Shown here piece after piece: positions 23,175-33,402 of a DNA stretch of 64,000 nt. The position numbers were made by a program, and so were the translations under genes. Location of the stretch: contig NC_043743.1 in the NCBI RefSeq assembly GCF_004337985.1, positions 3,484,441 through 3,548,440 of the forward strand, given 5' to 3'. Every line of letters starts with the position of its first letter. The stretch's first letter is position 1. The notes below the pieces were generated by a model that saw only the letters and a program-made list of their open reading frames with translations, had not been told where the DNA came from and made no database searches. This DNA comes from Pyricularia pennisetigena. Lineage: Eukaryota > Ascomycota > Sordariomycetes > Magnaporthales > Pyriculariaceae.

Positions 23175-23888
23175 TGATTGCTTGACGTCTTTTTTCTTTT
23201 TTTTTTCTTTTTCTTCTTCTCTATTTGTTAGCATTTTCACTAGTCAGCTCTTTTGTTCTTGTTCAAAAAACATACCACTGTTTGTTTTATTAGTATCTTC
23301 GGCCTTGTGAACTTGCATTCCCTGCAACATATACAACCTGTAATACCTATTGTTAAGAAAAATCACTGAAAACGTGACCTGTCTTCTTTTCTCTTGTGAT
23401 TATTAATAATTTATCTATCTTTATACCATAGTCTCATCGCTTATCAAATGGAGAGCAAACGGTCAGGCCAGCAAATAGCAGTAAGCTGATTGTGCTTGAT
23501 TGCCCGCCATATTCCTTTCCAAAGAAGACGTCTACTCCAGACATTTTGCTTTAAGCTGGATTCAGTTCCTTGTAGTACAAGAAAATAACATGCGCAGGTA
23601 CCTCGGCCCATGCTCTGTCAGCGTAGCATGGTCGGAGCCTGACGCTTGTCTCCTTACGAAGACGTCAGTAGTCCTCCTCTGGGCAAAATATCCGCGAGGC
23701 TCCACGCTGAGTGGCCGCGCGATACCACCCGCGGCCAGAGGTCGAGCAGGGAATCCACTGCAGACTACCAAGTGGTCTTTGGGCTTGGCTCGGCTGCTGT
23801 GATTGCGCGCGCCCAAGGTCCCAACCGTTTCGGTCATGCCACTGCTTGAAGGTCAGTCAAGCAAAAGAGCAACGACAGGGCCATCACC
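23175..23888. other. Convergent 3' spacer
   Basis: Between the ends of the ankyrin gene and PSF3. It starts with a polypyrimidine stretch (about 23188-23222). The GC-richer half (23600-23880) has open frames on both strands but no recognisable domain. Confidence 0.5.
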
Positions 23889-24602
23889 TCAGTTCTTCTT
23901 GACGTTTTCCATCCACTCGCTCCCAGCCTTGATGCCCTCATGCGTCCTCCTGAACAAATTCCTCTCCCACTCGTCCAACCCCCTCAGAAACTCCTCGCTC
24001 TGCCCCCCGAGCCCGATATTACTCCCCTTGTCATCATCCTTGCCCCTGCCCCCGGCATTGCTCCCACCGCCAGCGCCGCCGACCTTCCTCGCATGCAGGC
24101 CGACGTCGCCCGCCCTGACGACGAAGCTCTTGCGCAGGACGGCGGCCAGGTCCCGCTCCTCAAACAGGTCGAGGACGCGCGTGCTGAGGGAGAAGAAGTG
24201 CGGGCTGCGGTCGCGCAGCGGCACGGAGCGCGGATCTGCCTTGAGGGCCTGGATGACGTCGTCGGCGAGCGGCGTGGGCAGGTTCAGCGACACGAAGGAC
24301 CGGGCGTCGTCCGGGTCGGAGCTGGTCGGGTGAGTCGTGTTGGCTAGCGCCAGCATCTCGGCCAGCCAGAGCGGCAGGTTTACTTTGGTGCCGGCCTTGA
24401 GGGCGTGCGAAGGGCTGTTGTCCAGGTAGCCGAGCTCCGGGACGTCGAGTTGGAATTCGCAAGGGACTTTCTGTGATGAGAGGCGGTAGTGGTGTAAGTG
24501 AGTGTTGCGGACAGACAAAAAGAGCCCTTAATCTGAGCCTTTGAGCATTTGCATGTGTACCTCTGCATCGGTAAGGATCGCATCAATGTCGTAATAAGAC
24601 AT
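23889..24602 (-). CDS. PSF3: DNA replication complex GINS protein Psf3
   Basis: Subunit of the GINS tetramer (Sld5-Psf1-Psf2-Psf3), which joins Cdc45 and Mcm2-7 in the replicative helicase. Exons: 24561-24602 (MSYYDIDAILTDAE) and 23889-24470, giving 207 aa. The short first exon is typical of the family and carries the conserved YYDID start; exon 2 opens with KVPCEFQLDVPELGYLD, also a Psf3 hallmark. There is a low-complexity Gly/Asp insertion (GGAGGGSNAGGRGKDDDKG) before the C-terminal helix. The gene is divergent from SOD2, sharing a promoter region of about 0.5 kb, and convergent with the ankyrin gene. Identification is secure. Confidence 0.93.
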
Positions 24603-25128
24603 TGTGAGGGATTGACATCAAGTGTCGGCGTCCTCGGATGGAGGGACGCGTCTGTGCATGTGATGAGCGCGACAAAGTCCTTTTGTCTTTGTTTGGTGGG
24701 ATGGAGTGATGCAAGTAGCACTATCCAAAACTGGTGGGGGGAACTCGACCCCTGCAGGTACGTACCCTTTTCCAGCCCCCTGGGAACTCTAGCACAAGCC
24801 ACTGCAACTCTGCCATACATTACCTTTTAGCCACAGCATTGCAGCTTTACTACGGTACTGTCATGGTACACACCAACGGCTAGCGGGTCCCGTTGCTGAC
24901 CAATGACAATCGCAGCTCCGAGCTCCGAGTGCGCGGGCGTAAACTTGATGTCATCGCCGAAGCTATCCACTTCCAAAGACTTCCACTGGACCGAGACCTC
25001 CAATATCTGAATATTGTAATAAATCAAAGGAGCACTGCCCTTGACAGAACTGCGTCTTCGTTGGTAGTCACTCTCAATTGATTCGATTTCACAACATCAT
25101 CATCAGAAGAAATTCATTATCATCAACA
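24603..25128. promoter_or_regulatory. Bidirectional PSF3/SOD2 promoter region
   Basis: 526 bp between the divergent start codons. A CCAAT box is present at 24900-24904 on the plus strand (229 bp upstream of the SOD2 start). The assignment as a promoter follows from gene order; no TATA box was clearly identified. Confidence 0.5.
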
Positions 25129-25896
25129 ATGGCCTCTCTCATCCGTACCTCTCCCGCTCTCCGTGGAGCTCTTCGCTCGCGCGCTTTCAAGCCTGCTGCA
25201 ATGGCCAGCACCAGCTTTGTCCGCGGCAAGGCCACGCTCCCTGACCTGAAGTGTACGATATCCTGTGACACTTATCACACATGGCAACAGTAATTGCCCT
25301 ACAATTGGCTAACAAATTCTCTCCTCCAAAAAACAGACGACTACAACGCCCTCGAGCCCTACATCTCAGCCGAGATCATGGAGCTCCACCACTCCAAGCA
25401 CCACAACACGTACGTGCAGGGCTACAACAGCGCGGTGCAGGCAATCGCCGAGGCCCCGACCGCTCAGGCCGCTGCCGCCGTCGCCCCTCTGCTCAACTTC
25501 CACGGCGGCGGCCACGTGAACCACTCGCTCTTCTGGGAGAACCTGGCCCCGGCCTCCCGCGAGGGCGGCGGCGAGCCCGACGGCAAGCTCAGGGCCGGCA
25601 TCGACGCCACCTTTGGCTCGTTCGAGACCTTCACCAAGCAGATGAACACGACGCTCGCCGGCATCCAGGGCAGCGGCTGGGCGTGGCTGGCCAAGGACAA
25701 GACCACCGGCGCCTTGTCCATCGTCACCAGGGCGAACCAGGACCCCGTCTCGGGCAACCTGGCCCCGCTGCTGGGTATTGATGCTTGGGAGCACGCCTAC
25801 TACCTGCAGTACCAGAACCGCAAGGCCGAGTACTTCTCGGCCATCTGGAACGTCATCAACTGGAAGACGGTTGGCAACAGGTATGACAAGTCTTGA
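25129..25896 (+). CDS. SOD2: Mitochondrial manganese superoxide dismutase
   Basis: Dismutates superoxide to hydrogen peroxide and oxygen in the mitochondrial matrix. Exons: 25129-25252 and 25337-25896 (84-nt intron), giving 227 aa. The first 35 residues are Arg/Ser/Ala-rich without acids, a typical import presequence. The mature part begins LPDLKYDYNALEPYIS, completed exactly across the splice. Metal ligands are visible: His59 in ELHHSKHHNTY, His104 in HVNHSLFW, and Asp190 and His194 in DAWEHAYYLQY. The last motif and the GSGWAWL segment are those of the Mn/Fe SOD family. Length is normal. It is convergent with the phospholipase C gene, with 286 bp between stop codons. Confidence 0.96.
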
Positions 25897-26182
25897 GGGG
25901 TTTTGGGGAGAGGAAGCCGTGGAGAGGTGCAGGAAGTCACCTGTTTTGGTCGCTGCAAGGAGGGCCATGTAGTATTCACCGGTTTGTTAATATATGCATG
26001 ACTATCAATGCAAATTGACTGGTGGCTATCGTGATGCTTGTTTCTGTCTATGACTTTCAATGTGGTACAACAATGCACAAGAAGGACCAGATCTAACTTT
26101 AGCCCCAACACCAACAAAAAATGCAAAAATAAAAATAAAGAAAAAAATCATTAGTTTTATCTTTAAAAAAGCTACCTAGTCA

Positions 26183-28027
26183 TTACAAATCCTCAATCTC
26201 AAACTTGACCAACAAGGCACACCGTGTCTCACGGCCCTTGAGGTCCAGCATCCTGATAAAGGTCCACCCGTCGACGGCATACAGCAACCGGATGGGCGCG
26301 ACAGCGAGGATGGGGTTCCGGGCAAAGGAATCGTCGCTCTTGATGTAGAGGCGCAAAAACACCAGCTCGTCGTCGTCAAACTCGTCCCACACCAGCTCCT
26401 CGTCCCACACGGGGTCCGTGGGCGGCGGGTTCTCGCCGCGGTGCAGGAAGCCGATCTTGTGCTGCTTGTAGGGCGCCGTCTTGCGCTTGACCTCCCGGAT
26501 GCCCGTGGCGCCGCCGTACGCCAGCGTGCACGTCAGGTACGGCTTGATCTCGTCGGGCTCCCGGCCGGCGGGCAGCGGGATGTCCGAGGCGCCCGCGACG
26601 TGCAGCCTCAGGCGGCGGCGGCGGCAGCGCGGCTTCGTGATGCCGCCGCCACCACCACCACCACCACTCCCGCTCCGCAGCGCCGCGGGCTTGAGCACGT
26701 AGCCGTCGGTGCCGGCGAACAGGGCCTCGTTCATCTGCATGTTGGCGCCAAAGGTCTGCCAGTTCATGGCGCAGATCTGCGCGCCCACCGCCCAGAACGG
26801 TATCACCTTCATGTTGCGCGACGAGATGCGCGTGCCCTTGGGGTAGACGCGCATCAGGTGCCGGGCGTTGTGCGCCGCGATCTTGCCGGCCGCGTCGGGG
26901 AGGTGGCGCGAGAGCCCGGATTCCGAGATGTTGATGAGGTGGTGGTGCGGGAGCGCGAGGGGCTGCGTCTGGTCGCGCGCCTGCTCCGGGTCCTCGAACC
27001 AGGCGTCGTTGGCCGGCTTGACGCTCTGCGCGTAGACGCCCAGCTCCGCGAGCTCGGGGATGATGATGGTGTCGCGCGTCGCCTTGGCTTCGGCCTTGTA
27101 CTGCTCGCGGTCCTTGCGCTCGGCCTCGTCGCACGGGGAGGGGTCGTCGTCGTCGTCGTCCGAGTCCGACAGCTCCGCCTCCTCCGACAGGTGGTACTCC
27201 ACAATGACGGCAATCTTGGACCCGAGCTCGTCCAGCCTGACGTGGTCTCCACTGCCTTGCTGCTCCGCGTGGCCCTTGTCCCGGACCGGCTTGTCGAGCA
27301 GCCGGTAGCCAAACACCTCGCGCATGATTTCGACGAGCCGCAGCTGGCCCGCCGCGTCGCAGTGGTTCTCGAGCGAGAGCAGGATGGGCGCGGGCCGGTA
27401 GCTCTCGTCGTCCCGCTCGGCGGCGTCGGCGCCCGCGGGGAGCTTCTGGGCCTGCGCGGCCTCCTCGTCCACCACGTCCCTGATGGTCTCGCACACGAGG
27501 CGGAAGGGGATGTTGGACACGAGCGTGTAGCCGTGCGTGACCTTTGGCTCGCTGCGGTCGTCGCCGTTGTCCCAGGCGTCGATCTCCACGCAGCGCGAGC
27601 CCGTCCGCAGCGCCGTCCGGTAGGCAGTGGCGCACGAGGTCCCGTACAGCTGGTGCGCGACCAGGTACGTGTTGTGGCTGGAGCTGACAAAGTACTCTGG
27701 CAAGGGGTGCGAGCGGTCCGTCAGCTCCGGCGGCACGTGGATGTGCGGCCTGTCCAGGAGCTGGCGCAGGCCGGGAGTCATGGTCTGGTTCGCCAGGCCC
27801 GCCTCGGCCTCGGGGAGGATGCCCTTGGCGGCGATGAGACAGCGCAGCGCGTGGCTGATGCGCAGCTGCGTCTTTGTGATCTCGGACGACCGGCCGCCGT
27901 GGCCGCCGCCGGCGACCGTGTGGTCGTCAATCTCCTCGCCCTTGTCCTCATCGTCAACCTCGCGCTCGGCGCGGGACTTGGATGAGAACGGGTTGAGGTC
28001 TGACAGCAGGGAGACCAGCTCAGACAT
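26183..28027 (-). CDS. Phosphoinositide-specific phospholipase C (X-Y-C2, short form)
   Basis: Hydrolyses phosphatidylinositol 4,5-bisphosphate to inositol trisphosphate and diacylglycerol. Single exon, 614 aa; start at 28027 (MSELVSLLSDLNPFSSK) chosen over an upstream in-frame Met because it begins the conserved N-terminal helix. X domain: SSHNTY with catalytic His118, CVEIDAWD with Glu148 and Asp150 as likely calcium ligands, VTHGYT with His165, LSLENHC with Glu220. An acidic Asp run (residues 288-295) lies in the X-Y linker. Y domain about 320-450 (MNWQTFGANMQMNEALFAG). A Gly run (454-462) and a basic patch (KPRCRRRRLRL) precede the C2 domain (about 465-614). There are no PH domain or EF-hands, as in several short fungal PLCs. 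A (CAG)n tract lies about 330 bp upstream of the start. Confidence 0.92.
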   Translation of the reverse strand: MSELVSLLSDLNPFSSKSRAEREVDDEDKGEEIDDHTVAGGGHGGRSSEITKTQLRISHALRCLIAAKGILPEAEAGLANQTMTPGLRQLLDRPHIHVPPELTDRSHPLPEYFVSSSHNTYLVAHQLYGTSCATAYRTALRTGSRCVEIDAWDNGDDRSEPKVTHGYTLVSNIPFRLVCETIRDVVDEEAAQAQKLPAGADAAERDDESYRPAPILLSLENHCDAAGQLRLVEIMREVFGYRLLDKPVRDKGHAEQQGSGDHVRLDELGSKIAVIVEYHLSEEAELSDSDDDDDDPSPCDEAERKDREQYKAEAKATRDTIIIPELAELGVYAQSVKPANDAWFEDPEQARDQTQPLALPHHHLINISESGLSRHLPDAAGKIAAHNARHLMRVYPKGTRISSRNMKVIPFWAVGAQICAMNWQTFGANMQMNEALFAGTDGYVLKPAALRSGSGGGGGGGGITKPRCRRRRLRLHVAGASDIPLPAGREPDEIKPYLTCTLAYGGATGIREVKRKTAPYKQHKIGFLHRGENPPPTDPVWDEELVWDEFDDDELVFLRLYIKSDDSFARNPILAVAPIRLLYAVDGWTFIRMLDLKGRETRCALLVKFEIEDL

Positions 28028-28357
28028 GGTCAAGGCGCAGGGGTGTCGACTGGAGATTTCTATGTGCGTATTGCTGGGGTTGGGGCACTGTACGAATGAG
28101 AACAAGATGGTTTTCTTTCGGTACCGGATGAATGACCAGACGAAATTCGGGCAGCTGGTAATTTTGTCGAAACCTTAACGAATCACAAACACAACTCACT
28201 TCAGCAGTACAGATGAAACCAAATTGCTAAGACGAGATGGATAATTCCCAATTGCGACTCGGATTCTCTAGTGATCCAAAAAGCAGGAATCAAGTCTTGG
28301 CTGATGATGCCATGCCCCTCTATTCGTAAGCTCGTGGGGATTGGCAGTGTGATAGTG

Positions 28358-28399
<42 letters not shown>

Positions 28400-28894
28400 T
28401 CAAGTGGAAGCGGGGCGCCATGCGGCAAGTTGATGCCAGGGCGGATTTGGTCATGATTCGCATCTGTTTGCTTGTACTAGGGCTGAGCCGGAAAAAAGGC
28501 GGCGGATGGCGTTTTGATGATCTGCGGCGATAAGTACTGTACAGAGTAGTACTCCGTGGCCAACTAACGCATGTCGCTCACCTGCCGGCTTAAGCGCATG
28601 TCCGATCCGACCGTTGAATCGGCGTCAAGGTTCCGCGCGACACATGGTTTGTAAAAATAGAATGGCACCTTTATGATTTTCCAAAAGAAATATGTGATCA
28701 TCATCACAAATATATATATACATATATACACATACACAAGGTACATACAATGCATACATGGGGTATCAGGGTATCCAAACGTTTGAGCCCTCGCCCCCGC
28801 GACAGGCAAAATAAGAATATACCAAATGTTGGTCAGCGAAATGAAGTAGTAAAAAATAGGTTGCGCCTTTTTTTAAGGATCAAGTCCCTCGGGG
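28028..28894. other. Spacer: PLC promoter and downstream 3' UTR
   Basis: Contains the (AGC)13 tract at 28361-28399 and a TA/CA-rich simple repeat at about 28709-28740. No coding sequence is supported. Confidence 0.5.
28361..28399. repeat. (AGC)13 microsatellite upstream of PLC
   Basis: Thirteen perfect AGC units in noncoding sequence, 334 bp upstream of the PLC start codon. The tract is non-translated under the annotation given. On the minus strand it would read as poly-Leu or poly-Ala codons in a short open frame that is not supported. Confidence 0.9.
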
Positions 28895-29719
28895 CTATAA
28901 GAAATCTAAAAGTGTAGGAAATAGCAAAGTCGAGGCGGTAGCGAAAAGAGCAAACACAATGGCTGATCTCCCGGGACTTTGGTTGATGCTTGCCGCATGC
29001 GAGTCCGGAGGGTTCTCGACGATCGACCCATTAGAAGCCAGCACCGTCTTGCCTGTAGGGTACTCAATGTTGTAAACCGGCAGGCTGTTCAGAATGGACG
29101 GCGTGCCCAGCCCAGATTTGCACTTGGCCTGGTTTTCGCCAGGCCAGTTGAGCGTGCACGTCTCGTCGTTGCCCCAAGAGCAGATGGGATCGAGGACGTT
29201 GTATAGCACGTAATTCTTGGCAATCCAGCTGTTCGGCTGCTCGAGACAGCTGGCGAGGAAGTTCATGCTGTTGGACGCGCTGAGCGGCAGCTTGCTGTCA
29301 GGGGTGCGGATGAGGCTCTTGCAGGCATCGGCGGGGGCTTCGCGATACTCCATGGCGACGGCGCCGCCGGCCGTGGGCTTCTGGCGCGCACCCTCGCCCG
29401 TGATCAGATAGTTCCAGGCATCGTAAGAAACATCATAGGCGCCCTCGGATGTGTCGACCCGGAGCAGGTGAACTGTTCTGCCCTCGTGGCTGAGAGAGAT
29501 GCAGATCTTGTCGCAGTCAACGGATCCCGGCCAGTAGGCGACCCGGTTAGTATCGATTTTGCAGCCGAGAACGCCGACCGACGACGAGTACTGCGAGTGT
29601 GGCGTGGCCCAAACGGTGCCTTCTGTCAAGGCCGTTACGGTCGTCGAGAAGAGTGCGGCGCTGGCGGTGCAGATCGTGGTGATCAAAGATCGTGGAGCAA
29701 AGAGTGCGGGACGGCGCAT
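28895..29719 (-). CDS. Small secreted protein, probably GPI-anchored
   Basis: 274 aa, single exon. Start at 29719 (MRRPALFAPRSLITTICTAS) chosen because it opens a signal peptide; an in-frame Met 12 codons upstream is less likely. After cleavage the protein has about seven Cys and a conserved-looking core: GVLGCKIDTNRVAYWP, then a segment ending ICISL, then RTVHLLRVDTSEGAYDVSYD and AWNYL. This core resembles an uncharacterised fungal secreted family, possibly a double-psi beta-barrel fold (recall, uncertain). The C-terminus (SPGRSAIVFALFATASTLLF and a short tail) fits a GPI-attachment signal. There is no catalytic motif to name a function; wall protein or apoplastic factor are both possible. 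Confidence 0.7.
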   Translation of the reverse strand: MRRPALFAPRSLITTICTASAALFSTTVTALTEGTVWATPHSQYSSSVGVLGCKIDTNRVAYWPGSVDCDKICISLSHEGRTVHLLRVDTSEGAYDVSYDAWNYLITGEGARQKPTAGGAVAMEYREAPADACKSLIRTPDSKLPLSASNSMNFLASCLEQPNSWIAKNYVLYNVLDPICSWGNDETCTLNWPGENQAKCKSGLGTPSILNSLPVYNIEYPTGKTVLASNGSIVENPPDSHAASINQSPGRSAIVFALFATASTLLFPTLLDFL

Positions 29720-30561
29720 GATGGTGGCTGCATGGATTCGCAACGTGTGGCTCAATAAACAATGTGAATTAGTAGCGCGCGCGTTGCGGCGATCAACCTC
29801 GGGCTGATAAGACCGAGGGGTGTAAAGAATTAATGAGTGAATGAAAATGAATGAATGAATGGAAGGCGATCAATACGCCAAGTTAAGGCCGTGAATGTAC
29901 AAGTCGACCAGGTAATCTAAATGAGTGGCATGTCGCTGTCGCGTAGACATTCGCGACTCGACTATGGCAGAGGCATCGTCTGGTGGTGAAAGACGACGGT
30001 GTGGGTGTCGACATTCTGAGCGTGAGACGAGCGACGTCGACAAACTGCGCTGAGCGAGGGACTTTCTCCAACGGCACGTCCAACGGCACGGCGCCTAACA
30101 AGGTTTGGCCTGCCTCGCTTGGGCTGAACTCATTTCCGCGGATGGGGGTCCGTGCTTACGTGGATAGTATGACGAATGCGACGCTAAGGTCAGGTACACG
30201 CAAACTTTCTTCACGGCAGATGCGACCACCGATATCGTCACCCTCTAGAACTGGTATCGCGAGGTTTATTCTGCCACCACGACTTGCGCGACAATATTGC
30301 AAGCACGTTTTGATTAACAAGAACCAGCCAGTGTACAATGAATTTTGGCCACTCCTGCCTGGTTCTGAAAAGCCCATGTTTTGATACTCGTTTACGTTAG
30401 GATATTCCATATACAGTAGTATATCTCGCTTAGACGAGGGACTTGATTGACCTAAACGCCCCCACTATCCGCCCACTACCCGCGCACAAACAGACACAAA
30501 AACTCGCGCTGTCGACAGCCAACAAAAGATATATGACCAAAAAGTGAGGCCTTGGAGGCTA
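29720..30561. other. Intergenic spacer
   Basis: Promoter region of the small GPI-type protein on its left side. It has a short (GAAT)n tract near 29847-29861. No supported gene before the tRNA. Confidence 0.5.
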
Positions 30562-30672
30562 TGGTCCCAGAGAGGGTCGAACTCTCGACCTTCGCATACA
30601 GTCAATTACTTGATATGCCATTGCAAGAACAACATATTAGTACGACGCTCTAACCAACTGAGCTATGGGACC
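30562..30672 (-). tRNA. trnI-AAU: tRNA-Ile(AAU) with 37-nt intron
   Basis: Read on the minus strand. Acceptor stem GGTCCCA pairs with TGGGACC and the discriminator is A. D-arm GCTC-AGTTGGTTA-GAGC; anticodon stem TCGTA pairs with TGCGA (one G-T wobble) around loop CTAATA(A), anticodon AAT at positions 34-36. Variable loop AGGTC; T-arm GAGAG-TTCGACC-CTCTC. A 37-nt intron sits at the canonical place after position 37. The mature tRNA is 74 nt before CCA addition. The A and B boxes are intact, so it should be functional. It decodes AUU/AUC after A34 is edited to inosine. Confidence 0.95.
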
Positions 30673-31601
30673 GGACAGGAAATGTTCAGAACAACCTGTT
30701 CGGGTGGTGGGCGGAGTTTGACGTAAGGCATATAACCAAGCTCTCGCCTTGTCGACATTTCTAAGCAGAAGTGTGATATCTGACTGACTTGTCAACGAGG
30801 GAGGGAGGTGTATGCTCTGATATAAACGACAAACGTTTTCAAACATGCAGCTCGTGACGCTGCATGATCCCCTGTTCTTTTCTCAGTATATTGTCACAGA
30901 AACGGTCCAGAGCAATCTCCTAAACTCTACGTGTGGTGGGACTCAGGAATGCAACAACCTATTTATTGACGAGCGCGAGTGAAACTGAGAACCATATCTT
31001 GGTCTGGGCCCCGGTGTTGTCTGAGACAAATCGCCAAGCTTGCCTGGAATGTTGACAATTGGATATATATCCAGCCAATCCAAGTCTGACGCAAATCGGA
31101 CGGACAGTTGGAAAGCCTGACGGGTGCTGGTAACAATATAATTATTGGCCAAGGAGATAGTGTACAATATTCAAGCACTAGCGCGATGGTCTTATCAGCC
31201 TTAATCCATCTCTCATTTGCTAAACATTCAATGACTCCAACTCGCATGCGAATGGCAGGATAAGGCAGTCGTCGTCGTCCTCTCCACCATTCTGTTACAG
31301 GCTAGCACGATTCCGATCTTGTGGCTTTGTTTCATGAAATTGCATCTTTAGCCAATCAAAGTGCTCAGGGTCGTCACCTCCAAGAATGCATGGTGGCCAT
31401 GACATGCAGCCAGTTGGATGACTCGAGCTAAGCTCTGCTGACCTTCCGACTCATGTCTCCGTACACGGTCAACCACGACGACAACGGCGTCTTGTCGCCT
31501 CGAAATCTTCCTTTTTATCCAGCTCATCTCAAATATCGACCCGAATCTGATGATCGTCTTGCAGCGAAGCACCAGATGAGCAACAACAGCAATACACAGC
31601 A
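30673..31601. other. Intergenic spacer
   Basis: From the tRNA 5' end to the start of the secreted protein at 31602; presumed promoter. No supported feature inside. Confidence 0.5.
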
Positions 31602-33402
31602 ATGCATGCACCGTCAGTCGGGTCCCTCCTCGGACTCCTATATCTAGCCGGCCCAACTCTCGGGGCGTCCAACAAAGACGCATCCTCGGGGTCATGGTCA
31701 CCACAGCCGATCCTGCCCAACAAAGACGCGGCACGCCACAACGCCCACCGGATCTTCACCACGCTGCACTCTGCCGGCCGCCAATGGGGCTCCTCGACGG
31801 ACCACAACGGCATGTCCTTCTTCCGCGCCACCGTGCCGGAGGGCAGCTACTTCTTCCACGGCGCCAGCAGCTCGGAGAGACCGAGCGGGTACGAGTGGCT
31901 CGCCTTTGAGATTGAGCATGCGCAGCATTTTTCCATGCCGTGGGATCCAGATCGTCGTCCTGGTCCTGGTCCTGGTCCTGGCCCTGGCCCTGGCCCTGGC
32001 CCTCGTCCTGGTCCTGTGACGGCGGAGGAGGACTGGCACGGCTGGGCGTGGCGGCGCTCGGCCCACGGCGCAAAATCCGTCCTGGCCGATCCAGACGCTC
32101 AGCGTCCCATGGCCGCATCATCGGGAGACGGAAAACCGACTGCGGATGCCTCCCGGCCGACGCGCGGCTACCTGCAGACGTACCGAGCGGCCCGTCCGCT
32201 CAACCTGCTCTACGTCGACGGCATGGGTGCCGGCAAGTCCAAGTACGGAACGCTGGACTCGCAGGACTACATACTGCGGGGCAAGACGCCCGAGGACTTT
32301 GTACGAAATCCGGGCAAAGACTTCATGGGAGAGGAGGCTCGGGCTACAGAGCTGTGCGAGATGGCAGACGAGTGGGCCCGGCAAGGTGGCGCCCGCATCG
32401 ACGGCATCATGCGCATGGAGGTAGGGTTCGAGATCATCTACTGCCACTTCGAAGAGGGGGGAGGGCTGGATCTGGTTAGTGTCGATGCCACGGCGATGAA
32501 GAACGAGACGGGCTGGGTGGACCCGCAAGTCCACACGTTGGAGTGGATACGGTCTGTTGCGTTGAGATATGTAAGTTTCAATGCTTGGCCTTGGAGGCCG
32601 TCAGATGACTTGTTCTGTTTTTGGTTGTGTTTGGGGTCCCAGACTAATATCTTCTTCTTCTTGTTGATAGGACGGCTTCCCAAAGAGCAGGTTGAACATC
32701 GACTGGTCAAGTATAGTGTCGGCTTACTTTTACAACATCAACCTTACGAACCCAGACACACAGAGAAGCGAGATGCCTCGAGTGGTCAACGCTACAAAGG
32801 AAGAAAGGGCAGCGATCAAGTCCAAGGTTCAAGAGACCATGGCTGTCCCGCGCCAACCTGGCCCCGGTATCGACTGGCAGGGTATCGTGGACTTGGTGGT
32901 GGGACGATACTCGGACAGAGTGGCACTCTTATCGAACGAGGACACCACAGCAGAGGACATGCGGCAAGAAGTCAACTTTTTGCTGTATTCCTACATTGAT
33001 TTTAACGATCCAGACCCGAGACCGTCTGTGGAAAGATGCCGGACCAAGCATCTCGACACGGCCCTGGCGACACGGTCCACGTGGACGCAAGAAGAGGAGC
33101 TGATATTCACAGCCGTAGACACTGTGGCTGAAGACATCTGCTCGACTCTGACAGAGGTGTGGGAGATGCTCCGGCAAAAAGATGCTTCGCTCTCGAAACC
33201 AAAGCAGCTGTCGCAAGGCTTGAAGTCGAGGCTAGGTTGGAGCACCTGGAAAAGGTGTGGGACTTGCGCGTCGCTGAGCGAGGTCTGCTTCGTGGCCATG
33301 TTTCCTTTTGGAACCGTCGAGGATCATTACAACCCAGGGTGCAAAAACAAGACGCAAATCTCAGGAGGTTGGGGAGATGAACCTAGCCAGCGATACTGGT
33401 GA
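31602..33402 (+). CDS. Conserved secreted protein of unknown function with Pro-Gly insert
   Basis: 566 aa from two exons, 31602-32570 and 32671-33402 (100-nt intron, GTAAGT donor). The N-terminus is a signal peptide (MHAPSVGSLLGLLYLAGPTL). The core segment LLYVDGMGAGKSKYGTLDSQ followed by DYIL is one I associate with a widely conserved but uncharacterised ascomycete secreted family. The AGKSK segment is not a convincing Walker A. A perfect Pro-Gly dipeptide tract (residues about 119-138; GGTCCT/GGCCCT DNA repeats at 31955-32018) interrupts the N-terminal region just before an acidic Trp-rich stretch. The C-terminal exon is Asp/Glu-rich with several Cys (CRTKH, CGTCAS, NPGC). No membrane span and no known catalytic motif. 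Confidence 0.72.

Noticed and set aside
21171..23240. 689-aa open frame antisense to the ankyrin gene
   Set aside because: It exists because third positions of the ankyrin repeats are almost all G or C. Its composition is repetitive Val/Gly/Arg-rich with no domain, so it is a shadow.
26441..27985. 514-aa plus-strand frame opposite phospholipase C
   Set aside because: Antisense shadow of a GC-rich coding exon with a full catalytic domain on the other strand.
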